A DNA stretch of 7,672 bases from Nocardioidaceae bacterium (GCA_020438665.1 JAGQUE010000367.1:1-7672), one strand, 5' to 3'. Counted from the stretch's first letter, positions 1 through 6,406 are shown. Made by a program: numbers and translations. Notes: generated from the sequence alone by a model not told the origin.

Positions 1-2
1 GG

Positions 3-80
3 GGCATCTGGGACATCATCGCCGCCCTCACCGTCGCCCGGGTCTGGCGGGTCCGCACCCGCACCCCCGTGCCGGTCTGA
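3..80 (+). CDS. C-terminal end of an unidentified protein (5' end outside window)
   Basis: The frame ending at the TGA at 78-80 reads GIWDIIAALTVARVW followed by a basic tail, RVRTRTPVPV. A hydrophobic stretch followed by arginines would suit the last membrane helix of a membrane protein with a cytoplasmic tail. Only 25 codons are visible and no family can be named. The reading is supported by G/C-rich third positions and by a terminator-like hairpin starting 44 bp after the stop. The alternative is that this is non-coding sequence at the window edge, because other frames are also open here. Confidence 0.35.
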   Translation, partial: GIWDIIAALTVARVWRVRTRTPVPV

Positions 81-123
81 GCACGCGGGCGAACGCAGCC
101 CGGTCAGGTCGGTGACGCGCGGC

Positions 124-152
124 CCGCCGGCGTTGCCCCGGAGGGCCGGCGG
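124..152 (+). terminator. Candidate terminator hairpin after the left-edge gene
   Basis: An 8-bp perfect inverted repeat has arms CCGCCGGC at 124-131 and GCCGGCGG at 145-152, with a 13-nt loop. It has no T-run, which is common for actinobacterial terminators. It sits between the stop at 80 and the next gene start at 225. Short all-GC arms can arise by chance in DNA this GC-rich, so confidence is limited. Confidence 0.35.
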
Positions 153-212
153 AGCGCGAGCTGACCAAGCGTCCGAACCTCAGCGACGCCTCAGGGCCTG
201 CGTCGACCCTCG

Positions 213-218
213 AGGAGG
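213..218 (+). promoter_or_regulatory. Ribosome binding site that sets the start at GTG 225
   Basis: AGGAGG at 213-218 lies 6 nt before a GTG at 225. This is a near-ideal Shine-Dalgarno spacing and favours GTG 225 over the in-frame ATG at 255, which has only a looser GGTGAGG about 3 nt upstream. Confidence 0.6.
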
Positions 219-224
219 CGGATA

Positions 225-1430
225 GTGTCGAGCAGGCATTCCGGGGTGAGGCGCATGGCGGAGAAGGACTCGAGGTTCGTGGAGAGCGCGCTGCGCGGGG
301 TGCTCCGCGACCATGGCTGGGGCGTCGCCGACGACGCCGACCGGCTCCGGGCGAGCCTCATGGACGTTCTCGGCACCGAGGGGCCCAGAGCACCGCGGCG
401 CCGTGGACGCCCTGGTCGTTGCCGCGGAGCAAGGCGTGGCGGGTGCGATCGAGGACGGTAAGGGTCATGCCCCGGAACTGGCCGCTCGGCTCGAGGTCTG
501 GGGCGTGAGCGCGCCGCAGGCGGCCTGGGCGGTGTCGACGTGGACGGCTGCCTTCGCCGGTCGCACCGATGACATCCCGAGCACCGACCCCAACACCGAG
601 CCGCCACCCCTTCAGGGAATGCCACGCCGCCCGGTGGTGCCGCCCGCCCCGGCCGGCCCGCAGGAGGCGACGGCGCTGCCTCCTGTCCTGGACCGCACCG
701 CTGAGGCGCCCGGCCCACGGGCCGCTCCGACCGCCGCGCGCCCGGAGTCGGTCGCCACGTGGTGGCGAACGCCCTGCCGTCCTTGCGGCGATCGGCGCCG
801 GGTTCGCCCTGACGATCATGGGTCGGTGGCGGGACCATCGGCATACTCCGGGCCCCCCGACCGAAACAGGCTCGCCGTCGACCCGGAGCTCCAGGGGGCC
901 GAGCAGGTCGACCCGGACCAAGATCAACGGCAAGCTGGCCAACAAGAAGGTGTTCAAGGGCGCCCGCCTGACCGTCACCGGCCAGCGCAAACCAGGCGAC
1001 GCCGGAGCCAAGGTGCTTCTCCACCCGCGGCTGGCACACCATCGCCACCACGCGCACCAAGCGACACGGCAAGTTCACAGTCGGCGCCAAGGCCAGCTCG
1101 CTCGGCACGTGGAAGCTGCGGGTGGCGACGCCGAAGGGCAAGGGCAACCTCGCCAACCAGACCGCGCCCTTCACCCTCATCGTCAAGAAGCGACCCGCCC
1201 CGCCGCCGGCCCCGGTGATCTCGACGCCCACGACTCCGTGCACCACCTGCGCGGGCGGAGCACCCGACATCCCCGTCAACGGAGGGCTCACGGCCGGGGA
1301 GCACGGTGTCAGCCCGGCTCTGGCGGCGGCATTCGAGGCCCTGCGTCACGACCGTCAGCGTCCGCTGCCGACAGGTCTCGCGATCCGCCAGCTGGCAGCG
1401 ACGCCGCCTCGCCGCGGCGCCCTCGGTTGA
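225..1430 (+). pseudogene. Frame-disrupted gene for a membrane-anchored protein: helical N-domain, Pro-rich linker, one TM helix, Ig-like outer domain
   Basis: No single frame encodes this product, but joined pieces give a coherent protein. From GTG 225 a helical segment runs to about 386 (LRGVLRDHGWGVADDADRLR). It continues one frame over from 388 (EHRGAVDALVVAAEQGVAGA, then a WAVSTWTAAF motif) and passes into a proline-rich linker at roughly 575-740. A membrane helix is spread over three frames: HVVANAL at 756-776, AVLAAIGAGFALTIM at 776-820 and VGGGTIGIL from 822. After NRLAVDPEL (about 865-890), an Ig-like beta-domain begins as TKINGKLANKKVFKG at 917 and resumes in another frame near 1020 (RGWHTIATTRTKRHGKFTVG). 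A Pro/Thr-rich tail ends at the TGA at 1428-1430. The N-domain resembles, from memory, a helical domain found at the front of many actinobacterial multidomain proteins. An intact product would sit in the membrane with its Ig-like domain outside. About seven frame changes mean either a decayed gene or indel-rich sequence; some fall at G or C runs, for example the six Cs at 853-858. The intact-looking ribosome site and a strong terminator argue that it is or recently was a real gene. Function unknown. Confidence 0.6.
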
Positions 1431-1453
1431 CGCCACCGACTGGCAGATCCGCA

Positions 1454-1487
1454 CCGCGGGCGTCCCACCCAGCGCGGACGCCCGCGG
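1454..1487. terminator. Strong stem-loop between two converging genes
   Basis: A perfect 12-bp stem has arms CCGCGGGCGTCC at 1454-1465 and GGACGCCCGCGG at 1476-1487, with a 10-nt loop. It lies 23 bp after the plus-strand stop at 1430 and 25 bp beyond the minus-strand stop at 1513, so it is placed to stop transcription from both sides. There is no T-run, as is usual in actinobacteria. This is the strongest hairpin I found in the window. Confidence 0.7.
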
Positions 1488-1512
1488 AGGACGGGACACA
1501 GGCGCGCGTTCG

Positions 1513-1800
1513 TCAGGTGGTCGGGGGTGTGCGATCCCACGGGGTCACCGCACAGAACAGGTTGTCCTCCGGGTCGGCGTAGACCCGCCAGCGGCCGGCC
1601 GGGTCGCGCCACGCAGGAGGCCGAAGGCCCCACAGTGCATTCGGCTGTTGAGGACGACGGAGTCGCCCGCGCGGAGGTTGTGAAAGAGCGGTCGGAGCTC
1701 CTGACGCCGGCAGCTCATGGGCGACGAAGTCCTCATCGCCCCCTCCGGGATCGACGAGACCGAGGTCGCGGCGGACTGCGGCCGCAGTCGTGCCCACCAC
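1513..1800 (-). pseudogene. Remnant of a VOC/glyoxalase-like protein
   Basis: The last ~25 codons read WRVYADPEDNLFCAV, followed by TPWDRTPPTT and a stop at 1513-1515. A 'ADPEGNxFC' motif near the C-terminus is typical of the vicinal oxygen chelate (glyoxalase-like) fold. Further upstream the plausible protein shifts frame: GGGDEDFVAHELPASGAP is in the frame of the C-terminus, while the middle reads better in another frame as LFHNLRAGDSVVLNSRMHCG. This is comparable to the 'LLF...NRLHLDL' centre of such domains. Only about 95 codons fit before the neighbouring gene's end at 1803, against about 110-130 for a full domain, so the N-terminus is short or missing. Frame-broken and truncated, it is probably non-functional unless the indels are sequence errors. 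The family call rests mainly on the C-terminal motif. Confidence 0.45.
1774..1789. terminator. 16-bp perfect palindrome just beyond the DUF4386 gene
   Basis: GACTGCGG directly followed by its reverse complement CCGCAGTC forms a 16-bp perfect palindrome, 13 bp downstream of the minus-strand stop at 1803. As RNA it could fold to a short hairpin of about 6 bp with a 4-nt loop. Its position suits a terminator for the 2558-1803 gene. It also overlaps the 5' part of the VOC remnant, so an operator role is possible. No T-run is present. Confidence 0.4.
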
Positions 1801-1802
1801 AC

Positions 1803-2558
1803 TCAGCGCGACCCGGCCGCGGCGTGTGGCGTCGGGGCCGGTTCATGCGCTGCTACGTCAGCCTCGGGCGGCGTGCGACGACCGGTGGCCACCAACAACA
1901 GCCACACGGCGAAGCTCATCTCGCCGACGATCGATGGCACGGCCACGACGGCGAGTAGCAGGTCAGCAGAGGCCTCGTAGTTGGCCAAGACCAGGTGGGC
2001 CACCGTGTCGACGACGTACGCCGCGCCGGCGGCGAGCAGGAACCAGGCGATCCAGCGCGGTCCGTTGGCCTTGAGCAACAGCACCCCGACGACCACGAGG
2101 TGTCCGCCAAACGCGGCGAGCCCGGCGACCCAGGTGAAGTCGAAGGTCTGCAGCGCCAGCAGAATCGCCTCATCATGGCCGTCGCCGAACGCCCCCGGTG
2201 TGGCGCTCAGCCAGAGCGCGGCGTAGAGGAAGGCCAGCGCAGCACCGAGCACGACGGCATATGTCAGGCGCAGCCACGCCGCCAGCAAGGACAGGTCGCG
2301 GTGGACCGGGCGGAAGAGCACCCACAGCCCCCAGGCAATGACCACGTCGATCACGAAGATGCCGAGAAACCCCACCGCCCCAAGGCGGAATGCGGTCTCC
2401 GACTCCCGCAGCGCCGCTGCGGTGCCACCGGGGTCGCCGGGCTGCCGGACAGGCGCCAACGCCAAGAAGTTGGCGAAGATCGCAAGGGCGAAGACGGCGA
2501 GGTAGCCTCCCGCAGCCCACCCTGCGGCCGCGCGGGGGCTCGTGGTGGTGGCAGTCAT
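1803..2558 (-). CDS. DUF4386-type six-helix membrane protein
   Basis: A 251-residue integral membrane protein. Six hydrophobic helices are visible at about residues 14-36, 58-82, 92-118, 142-163, 168-192 and 198-224. The loop between the first two (VRQPGDPGGTAAALRESETAFRLG), the EISR-like charged patches and the GWAAGGYL opening resemble the DUF4386 family, which has no established biochemical role. The short C-terminal tail (PPEADVAAHEPAPTPHAAAG) is Pro/Ala-rich. ATG 2558 was chosen over the longer reading from 2636 because AGGAG (complement of 2566-2570) lies 7 nt upstream and because the first helix follows at once; the extra 26 residues would overlap the upstream gene. The oxidoreductase gene ends only 40 bp upstream on the same strand, so the two are probably one operon. 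A 16-bp palindrome follows the stop. The ORF is intact. Confidence 0.85.
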   Translation of the reverse strand: MTATTTSPRAAAGWAAGGYLAVFALAIFANFLALAPVRQPGDPGGTAAALRESETAFRLGAVGFLGIFVIDVVIAWGLWVLFRPVHRDLSLLAAWLRLTYAVVLGAALAFLYAALWLSATPGAFGDGHDEAILLALQTFDFTWVAGLAAFGGHLVVVGVLLLKANGPRWIAWFLLAAGAAYVVDTVAHLVLANYEASADLLLAVVAVPSIVGEMSFAVWLLLVATGRRTPPEADVAAHEPAPTPHAAAGSR

Positions 2559-2565
2559 CAGTTTG

Positions 2566-2570
2566 CTCCT
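2566..2570 (-). promoter_or_regulatory. Ribosome binding site setting the DUF4386 start
   Basis: The minus strand reads AGGAG here, 7 nt before ATG 2558. It lies in the 40-bp gap after the oxidoreductase stop and decides against the upstream in-frame start at 2636. Confidence 0.6.
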
Positions 2571-2598
2571 GTCGGGTGTGGTGGTCAGCGCCGGAGGC

Positions 2599-3564
2599 TT
2601 AGATGGTGATCGCGACCTTGCCGCGGGCATGGCCATCCGCCACGTGGTCGATTGCCTTGGCTGCCTCTTGCAGTTCGAAGGTGCGCTCGAGGAGCGGACG
2701 CAGCTGGCCCCGCTCGACCAACCGGGTGAGCTCAGCCAGGTCCTCGGCGCTCTCCTTGCTGATCATGGAGGTGAGCCGGTGCCGGACGAACGGCGAGAGC
2801 GCGATCGCGGCCAGCTGACGGTGGACACCGCCGAGCCAGCGGTCTCCTCCCTCGCCGCCGAGGATGACCAGGGTGCCGCGCTTGGTCAGCAGCGGGCGCA
2901 GCTGCCGAAGGGGGCGACGTCCGGCGATGTCGAGGATGACGTCGTAGCGGGTGCCGTCGGCCAGGTCCTCGCGGGTGTAGTCGATGACCCTCGTGGCGCC
3001 CAGGGAGCGCACCAGGTCGGCCTTGGCTCCGCTTGCCACGCCGGTGACCTCGGCACCATAGGCGGTGGCGATCTGGACGGCGTAGGAGCCGACGCCACCA
3101 GAGGCGCCGATCACGAGCACCCGGTCGCCGGGCTTGACGCGTCCGGCGTCGCGCACCGCCTGCAGTGCGGTGAGTCCGGAGACGGGGAGGGCGGCGGACT
3201 CCTCGAAGGAGAGTCGGTCCGGCTTGGGAGCAACGCGGCGCTGAGGGACCAACGCCAGCTCGGCGAACGACCCGTCCGCGGTGCCCATGACCTCGTCGCC
3301 GACCGAGACGTTGGTGACTTCCTCGCCGACCTCGGCCACGACACCGGACACGTCACGACCCGGCACCGGATATTTGGGGCGGCGCAGGCCGAACATGAGG
3401 CGGACGGCGTAGGGCTGTCCGGTCATCAGGTGCCAGGTGCCGCGGTCGACCCCGGCAGCCCGCGTCCGGACAACCACGTCGCCGGGACCCGCAACCGGAG
3501 CCGGGATCTCGGCGAGGGAGAGCTGCTCGCTGCCGCCGTACTGCTGCTGGATAACTGCTCGCAT
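2599..3564 (-). CDS. Zinc-free medium-chain NAD(P)-dependent oxidoreductase (quinone oxidoreductase/alcohol dehydrogenase-like)
   Basis: A 321-residue protein of normal length for the quinone-oxidoreductase branch of the medium-chain dehydrogenase/reductase superfamily. The N-terminal GroES-like catalytic domain spans about 1-125 with the family signature PGRDVSGVVAEVG at 68-80. The Rossmann domain follows with the nucleotide-binding GASGGVGSYAVQ at 153-164, a YDVILDIAG strand at 207-215 and a closing GKVAITI. No cysteine occurs anywhere in the protein, so it has neither the catalytic nor the structural zinc site of classical alcohol dehydrogenases. A zinc-independent NAD(P)H reductase acting on quinones or enones is the expected chemistry, with substrate unknown. 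It is cytoplasmic. ATG 3564 has a modest AAGG about 8 nt upstream and begins at the conserved MRAVIQQQYGG, so this start is convincing. It lies upstream of the DUF4386 gene (40-bp gap). The 208-bp gap before it probably holds its own promoter. Confidence 0.92.
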   Translation of the reverse strand: MRAVIQQQYGGSEQLSLAEIPAPVAGPGDVVVRTRAAGVDRGTWHLMTGQPYAVRLMFGLRRPKYPVPGRDVSGVVAEVGEEVTNVSVGDEVMGTADGSFAELALVPQRRVAPKPDRLSFEESAALPVSGLTALQAVRDAGRVKPGDRVLVIGASGGVGSYAVQIATAYGAEVTGVASGAKADLVRSLGATRVIDYTREDLADGTRYDVILDIAGRRPLRQLRPLLTKRGTLVILGGEGGDRWLGGVHRQLAAIALSPFVRHRLTSMISKESAEDLAELTRLVERGQLRPLLERTFELQEAAKAIDHVADGHARGKVAITI

Positions 3565-3772
3565 CAGAACCGCCTTGTCTCCGGGGGGATGGTTGGTCAG
3601 GGCGCCGACTGGACGCCCGAGGGTTCAGCAGCCACAGACCGCCGGACTGCAGGGCTTGTGCTCGGCGCGGCGCGCGGTGTCACGGAGTCGAACGACTGGG
3701 CCGGCACCGGATGCGCCCACGTGGCAGACCATCCGGGGTTGGTCGCGTCGTCCGCTGACCAGTGTGGGGTCG
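3565..3772. other. Intergenic region upstream of the oxidoreductase gene
   Basis: A 208-bp gap between two minus-strand genes. I see no convincing -35/-10 pair and no strong hairpin. A 59-codon minus-strand ORF (3776-3597) starts with an ATG that overlaps the TGA of the upstream membrane protein gene (ATGA). Its third positions are noticeably less G/C-biased than those of the neighbours, it is rich in Ser/Pro/Ala, and it matches nothing I know, so I do not call it a gene. The region most likely carries the promoter for 3564-2599. Confidence 0.4.
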
Positions 3773-4507
3773 TCATCCGGGGCTCACGGCCGGGCGGTTG
3801 TCGCGGAGGAGGACGAGGCCGGCCCAGATGTACCAGGCGATAAAGCCGAGGCCAAAGATCGCGGCGGCGTCCGCCAGCTGCGGGACGAGGGTCGCGGCGC
3901 CCGCGATACCGACGACGACGCCGAGCACGGCGAGACCTCTCGGCAGTGCCGGGCTGCGGAAGGCGGCGGCGCTGACCAGCATCACCCACAGGGCTCCGAC
4001 GATCTCGATGCCGCCGCCGAGGGCGTCCTGGACGACGCTGACCGCCGACCATGTCGAGACCGCCTCGGCACGGTCGGTGGCGGCGAGCTCGATGGCGGCG
4101 CGCTGTCCGACCAGCGCGATCATTCCGCTGGCCAGCAGCAAGCCGGCCCAGATCAGCCCGAACGCGGTTGTGATCTGGGCAAGTGCCGGGGTCCGGTCCG
4201 CGAGGCGGTCATGGATGCCGAGGACGAGGACGACCAGGGCCGCACCCGCGACCAGGTAGAGCACCAGGTACCACGCGTACAGGACGGCCTGGTGGTCGAG
4301 CAGGAAGGCCAACGACTCGGCCGGATCGTCCTGCGCGTCGAGAAGGCCCTCCGGTGCCAGGTAGGCCGCCGCGACCCCGAAGCCGACCACGTAGGTGAAC
4401 GCTTCCACCAGCGAGGCCCAGCCACCAGCTCGCTGCGATGCCCGAGGACGGGACGTCGATGACGTCACCGCGCCCCGTGCGGTATCGGTCAGCTCTGAAC
4501 TGGTCAT
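3773..4507 (-). CDS. Six-helix integral membrane protein, DUF4386-like
   Basis: A 244-residue membrane protein. After a polar Ser/Thr-rich cytoplasmic start of about 30 residues, six hydrophobic segments appear at about 32-50, 73-97, 110-133, 160-182, 188-208 and 213-233. Features such as FLLDHQAVLYAWYLVLYLVAG, AFGLIWAGLLLASGMIA and GGGIEIVGALWVMLVS are typical of a family of uncharacterised bacterial membrane proteins that I place near DUF4386 from memory. It is clearly different in sequence from the protein at 1803-2558. ATG 4507 was chosen over an in-frame start at 4732 because GAGG (complement of 4514-4517) lies 6 nt upstream and because the longer reading would overlap the divergent kinase gene. 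It is transcribed away from the histidine kinase across a 190-bp shared control region, which suggests it may be a target of that system. Intact; function unknown. Confidence 0.82.
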   Translation of the reverse strand: MTSSELTDTARGAVTSSTSRPRASQRAGGWASLVEAFTYVVGFGVAAAYLAPEGLLDAQDDPAESLAFLLDHQAVLYAWYLVLYLVAGAALVVLVLGIHDRLADRTPALAQITTAFGLIWAGLLLASGMIALVGQRAAIELAATDRAEAVSTWSAVSVVQDALGGGIEIVGALWVMLVSAAAFRSPALPRGLAVLGVVVGIAGAATLVPQLADAAAIFGLGFIAWYIWAGLVLLRDNRPAVSPG

Positions 4508-4697
4508 GGGGTCCCTCTGATTCCGGATGCCGATCGCGTCGGCGCTCAGCCGCGTACTCCGAGTCTTGAAGACGTTGTGCAGGCTTGCCCATCCGGTCGG
4601 CACCCCAAATTTCAGGCCGCTGATGGCTCCGCGGTGCCGCGCACGCATGGGGTGTGGACTGCATTGCGTGGGTCCGTGGGCTGAGGGAGGCTGGACC
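4508..4697. promoter_or_regulatory. Divergent control region between membrane protein and two-component genes
   Basis: The 190 bp between the two divergent starts must hold promoters for both sides, though no textbook TTGACA/TANNNT pair is visible. Two inverted repeats stand out: GCCGA-5 nt-TCGGC at 4529-4543, and CACGCA at 4642-4647 with TGCGTG at 4665-4670 (17-nt spacer, 27 bp before the kinase ATG). Either could be an operator for the response regulator, whose family binds inverted or direct half-sites. That is inference only. Confidence 0.45.
4685..4690 (+). promoter_or_regulatory. Ribosome binding site setting the kinase start
   Basis: GGGAGG at 4685-4690 lies 7 nt before ATG 4698. This is the best ribosome site in this frame and rules against the upstream in-frame start at 4527, whose extra 57 residues are not kinase-like. 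Confidence 0.65.
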
Positions 4698-5753
4698 ATG
4701 GCCGCTTCGCTGATGCGCCCGGAGAAGGGCATGGAAGGGCACCGGTCGGACTGGGCGCGCCCGGCATGGTGGAACCTCTCTCTCTACGCACGCGTAGTTC
4801 TGGTCAACAGCACCGTGCTCCTCCTGGCCATGCTGGTGCTGGTCGTCACCCCCGCAACGGTGTCGTTCCCGATCGCGACCGAGCAGGGGCTGGTGCTGGC
4901 CGTGGGCACCGTGGTCATCGCGGTCGCGAACGCCGTGGTGCTGCGGCTCAACTTCCGTGGACTGCGAGCCGTGGCACGTCGTATGGAGACCATCGACCTG
5001 CTGAAGCCCGAGGAACTTCTGCCAGAGACCGGTAGTACGGAAGCCAAGGCACTCATCGCCGGCTTCAACACCATGCTGGAGAGGCTCGAGAACGAGCGGC
5101 GTTCGAGCGCGCGCCGCACGCTCAGCGCCATCGAAGGAGAGCGACGTCGGATCGGTCGTGAGCTGCACGACGAGATCGGTCAGCGCCTGACCGGAACCCT
5201 GCTGCAGCTGCAGCGACTGGCAGACGACGTCCCCGAGCCGTTCAGATCCGAGGTCGAGTGCATTCAAGAGCAGCAGCGCGCCACGTTGGACGAAGTGGGT
5301 GCCCTCGCCTGGCAGCTGCGCCCGGCTCTCCTGGACGACCTCGGTCTCCTCAGCGCGATCGACGCCCTGGCTGAGACGATGGGCGAAACGAGCGCCCGGA
5401 TCGAGACGACCATCCCCGACGAGCTCCCGCCGATGCCGCCGGACCTGGAACTGGTCGTCTACCGGGTCGCCCAAGAGGCTATGACGAATGCAGTACGGCA
5501 CTCAGGCGCCTCCCGCATCGCGCTCGCGGTCGAATCAGCCGCCGACCGGCTCACGCTCCGGGTGACAGACGACGGCACCGGCTTCTCCGTCCCGACGTCT
5601 GAGGGGCCTGGCATTCGCGGAATGCGCGAGCGGGCCCTTCTCGTCGGAGGTCGACTGCACATCGGTCCGACCACCGTTGCCCGGCGACCCGGGACGCGGG
5701 GAACCACGGTGCGGCTCGACTGCACGCACCCCGGCACGCTCGCCGACCGATGA
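4698..5753 (+). CDS. NarL-family sensor histidine kinase with minimal external sensor
   Basis: A 351-residue membrane histidine kinase. Two membrane helices (about 33-51 and 64-82) flank an outside loop of only about 12 residues, so there is no separate sensory domain. A HAMP-like linker follows (about 83-135). The HisKA_3 dimerisation/phosphoacceptor helix carries ERRRIGRELHDEIGQRLTG, with the phosphorylated histidine at 157. The ATPase domain has the N-box QEAMTNAVRHSG (Asn264), the G1 box DDGTGF at 291-296 and the G2 motif GPGIRGMRERA at 303-313, and closes with GTRGTTVRL. All catalytic motifs are present. It should autophosphorylate His157 and pass the phosphate to the regulator encoded directly downstream (ATG overlaps this stop). 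The layout, with two helices and a tiny loop, matches intramembrane-sensing kinases that detect membrane stress or respond through a partner membrane protein. The signal itself cannot be read from the sequence. A longer start at 4527 is possible but less likely. Confidence 0.93.
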   Translation: MAASLMRPEKGMEGHRSDWARPAWWNLSLYARVVLVNSTVLLLAMLVLVVTPATVSFPIATEQGLVLAVGTVVIAVANAVVLRLNFRGLRAVARRMETIDLLKPEELLPETGSTEAKALIAGFNTMLERLENERRSSARRTLSAIEGERRRIGRELHDEIGQRLTGTLLQLQRLADDVPEPFRSEVECIQEQQRATLDEVGALAWQLRPALLDDLGLLSAIDALAETMGETSARIETTIPDELPPMPPDLELVVYRVAQEAMTNAVRHSGASRIALAVESAADRLTLRVTDDGTGFSVPTSEGPGIRGMRERALLVGGRLHIGPTTVARRPGTRGTTVRLDCTHPGTLADR

Positions 5754-6406
5754 CCGGTTCCGGCGCGGCGAGGGTGCTGATCGCCGACGACCACGCCGTG
5801 GTCCGGGCAGGACTCACAGCGCTGATCGACCGAGAGCCGGACCTGGAAGTCGTGGCCGAGGCTGAGGACGGACGACAAGCCCTGCAGCTCGGCCTCAACG
5901 AACAGATTGATGTCGCGATCCTGGACATCGCCATGCCCGGACTGACCGGGCTGCAGGCCACGCGCGAAATCCGGCGCAAACGTGAGTTCCCGATCCTCAT
6001 CCTCTCGATGTACGACCGCGAGCAGTACTTCTTCGAAGCGATCGCCGCGGGCGCCGCGGGCTACGTGCTCAAACGCCAGGTCGACCAAGACATCATCGAA
6101 GCGTGCCGAGCCGCACTCCGCGGCGAGCCGTTCATCTACCCGAGCGCACTCGGTGCCCTCATGCGTCGATACCTCAGCATGGTCGACCACGACCAGGACA
6201 CCGGTGCAGGACCCCTCACCCCCCGAGAGACCGAGGTCGTCAAGCTCATCGCGGAGGGACACAACTCCCAGCAGATCGCGGACCTCCTGAGCATCAGCCT
6301 CAAGACGGTGGACCGGCACCGCACCAACCTCTTGGAGAAGCTCAACATGAACGACCGTGTCGACGTCACCCGCTATGCCATCCGGTCCGGCCTGGTCGAA
6401 CCGTGA
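5750..6406 (+). CDS. NarL/LuxR-type response regulator
   Basis: A 218-residue two-domain regulator. The receiver domain (about 6-122) has the acidic pair Asp13/Asp14 (IADDH), the phosphoacceptor Asp59 in VAILDIAMPG, Ser86 in LILSMYD and Lys108 in GYVLKRQ, so all catalytic and switch residues are present. After a linker of about 30 residues, the LuxR-type helix-turn-helix spans about 155-215, starting LTPRETEVVKLIAEG with the recognition region LSISLKTVDRHR. It is the cognate partner of the kinase: its ATG overlaps the kinase TGA (ATGA), giving translational coupling and near-equal output. When phosphorylated it should dimerise and bind DNA, most likely including the divergent region at 4508-4697. 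Target genes are not shown directly. Intact and of normal length. Confidence 0.95.
   Translation: MTGSGAARVLIADDHAVVRAGLTALIDREPDLEVVAEAEDGRQALQLGLNEQIDVAILDIAMPGLTGLQATREIRRKREFPILILSMYDREQYFFEAIAAGAAGYVLKRQVDQDIIEACRAALRGEPFIYPSALGALMRRYLSMVDHDQDTGAGPLTPRETEVVKLIAEGHNSQQIADLLSISLKTVDRHRTNLLEKLNMNDRVDVTRYAIRSGLVEP

Noticed and set aside
191..1291. Long minus-strand ORF (366 codons) opposite the frame-broken plus-strand gene
   Set aside because: It is rich in Arg/Pro/Ala with no domain, has no ribosome site, and mirrors the plus-strand gene, which has a real start site, terminator and domain pattern.
2542..3843. Plus-strand ORF of 433 codons
   Set aside because: It lies antisense to the clearly real oxidoreductase gene, and its composition (Gly/Asp/Ala/Arg without motifs) is that of a GC-rich shadow frame.
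4527..4697. 57-residue N-terminal extension of the kinase
   Set aside because: No good ribosome site at 4527, whereas GGGAGG sits 7 nt before ATG 4698; the extension is not kinase-like and would fill the divergent promoter region.
4784..4797. CTACGC-AC-GCGTAG dyad as a terminator or attachment site
   Set aside because: It is inside the kinase coding region and short; kept only as a possible regulator half-site, not as a separate feature.
4209..5501. Minus-strand ORF of 430 codons across the kinase gene
   Set aside because: It is antisense to the kinase and to the membrane protein's start region, carries no recognisable domain, and conflicts with two well-supported genes.
5459..6319. Minus-strand ORF of 286 codons across kinase and regulator
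   Set aside because: Antisense to two genes with complete catalytic motifs; shadow frame.
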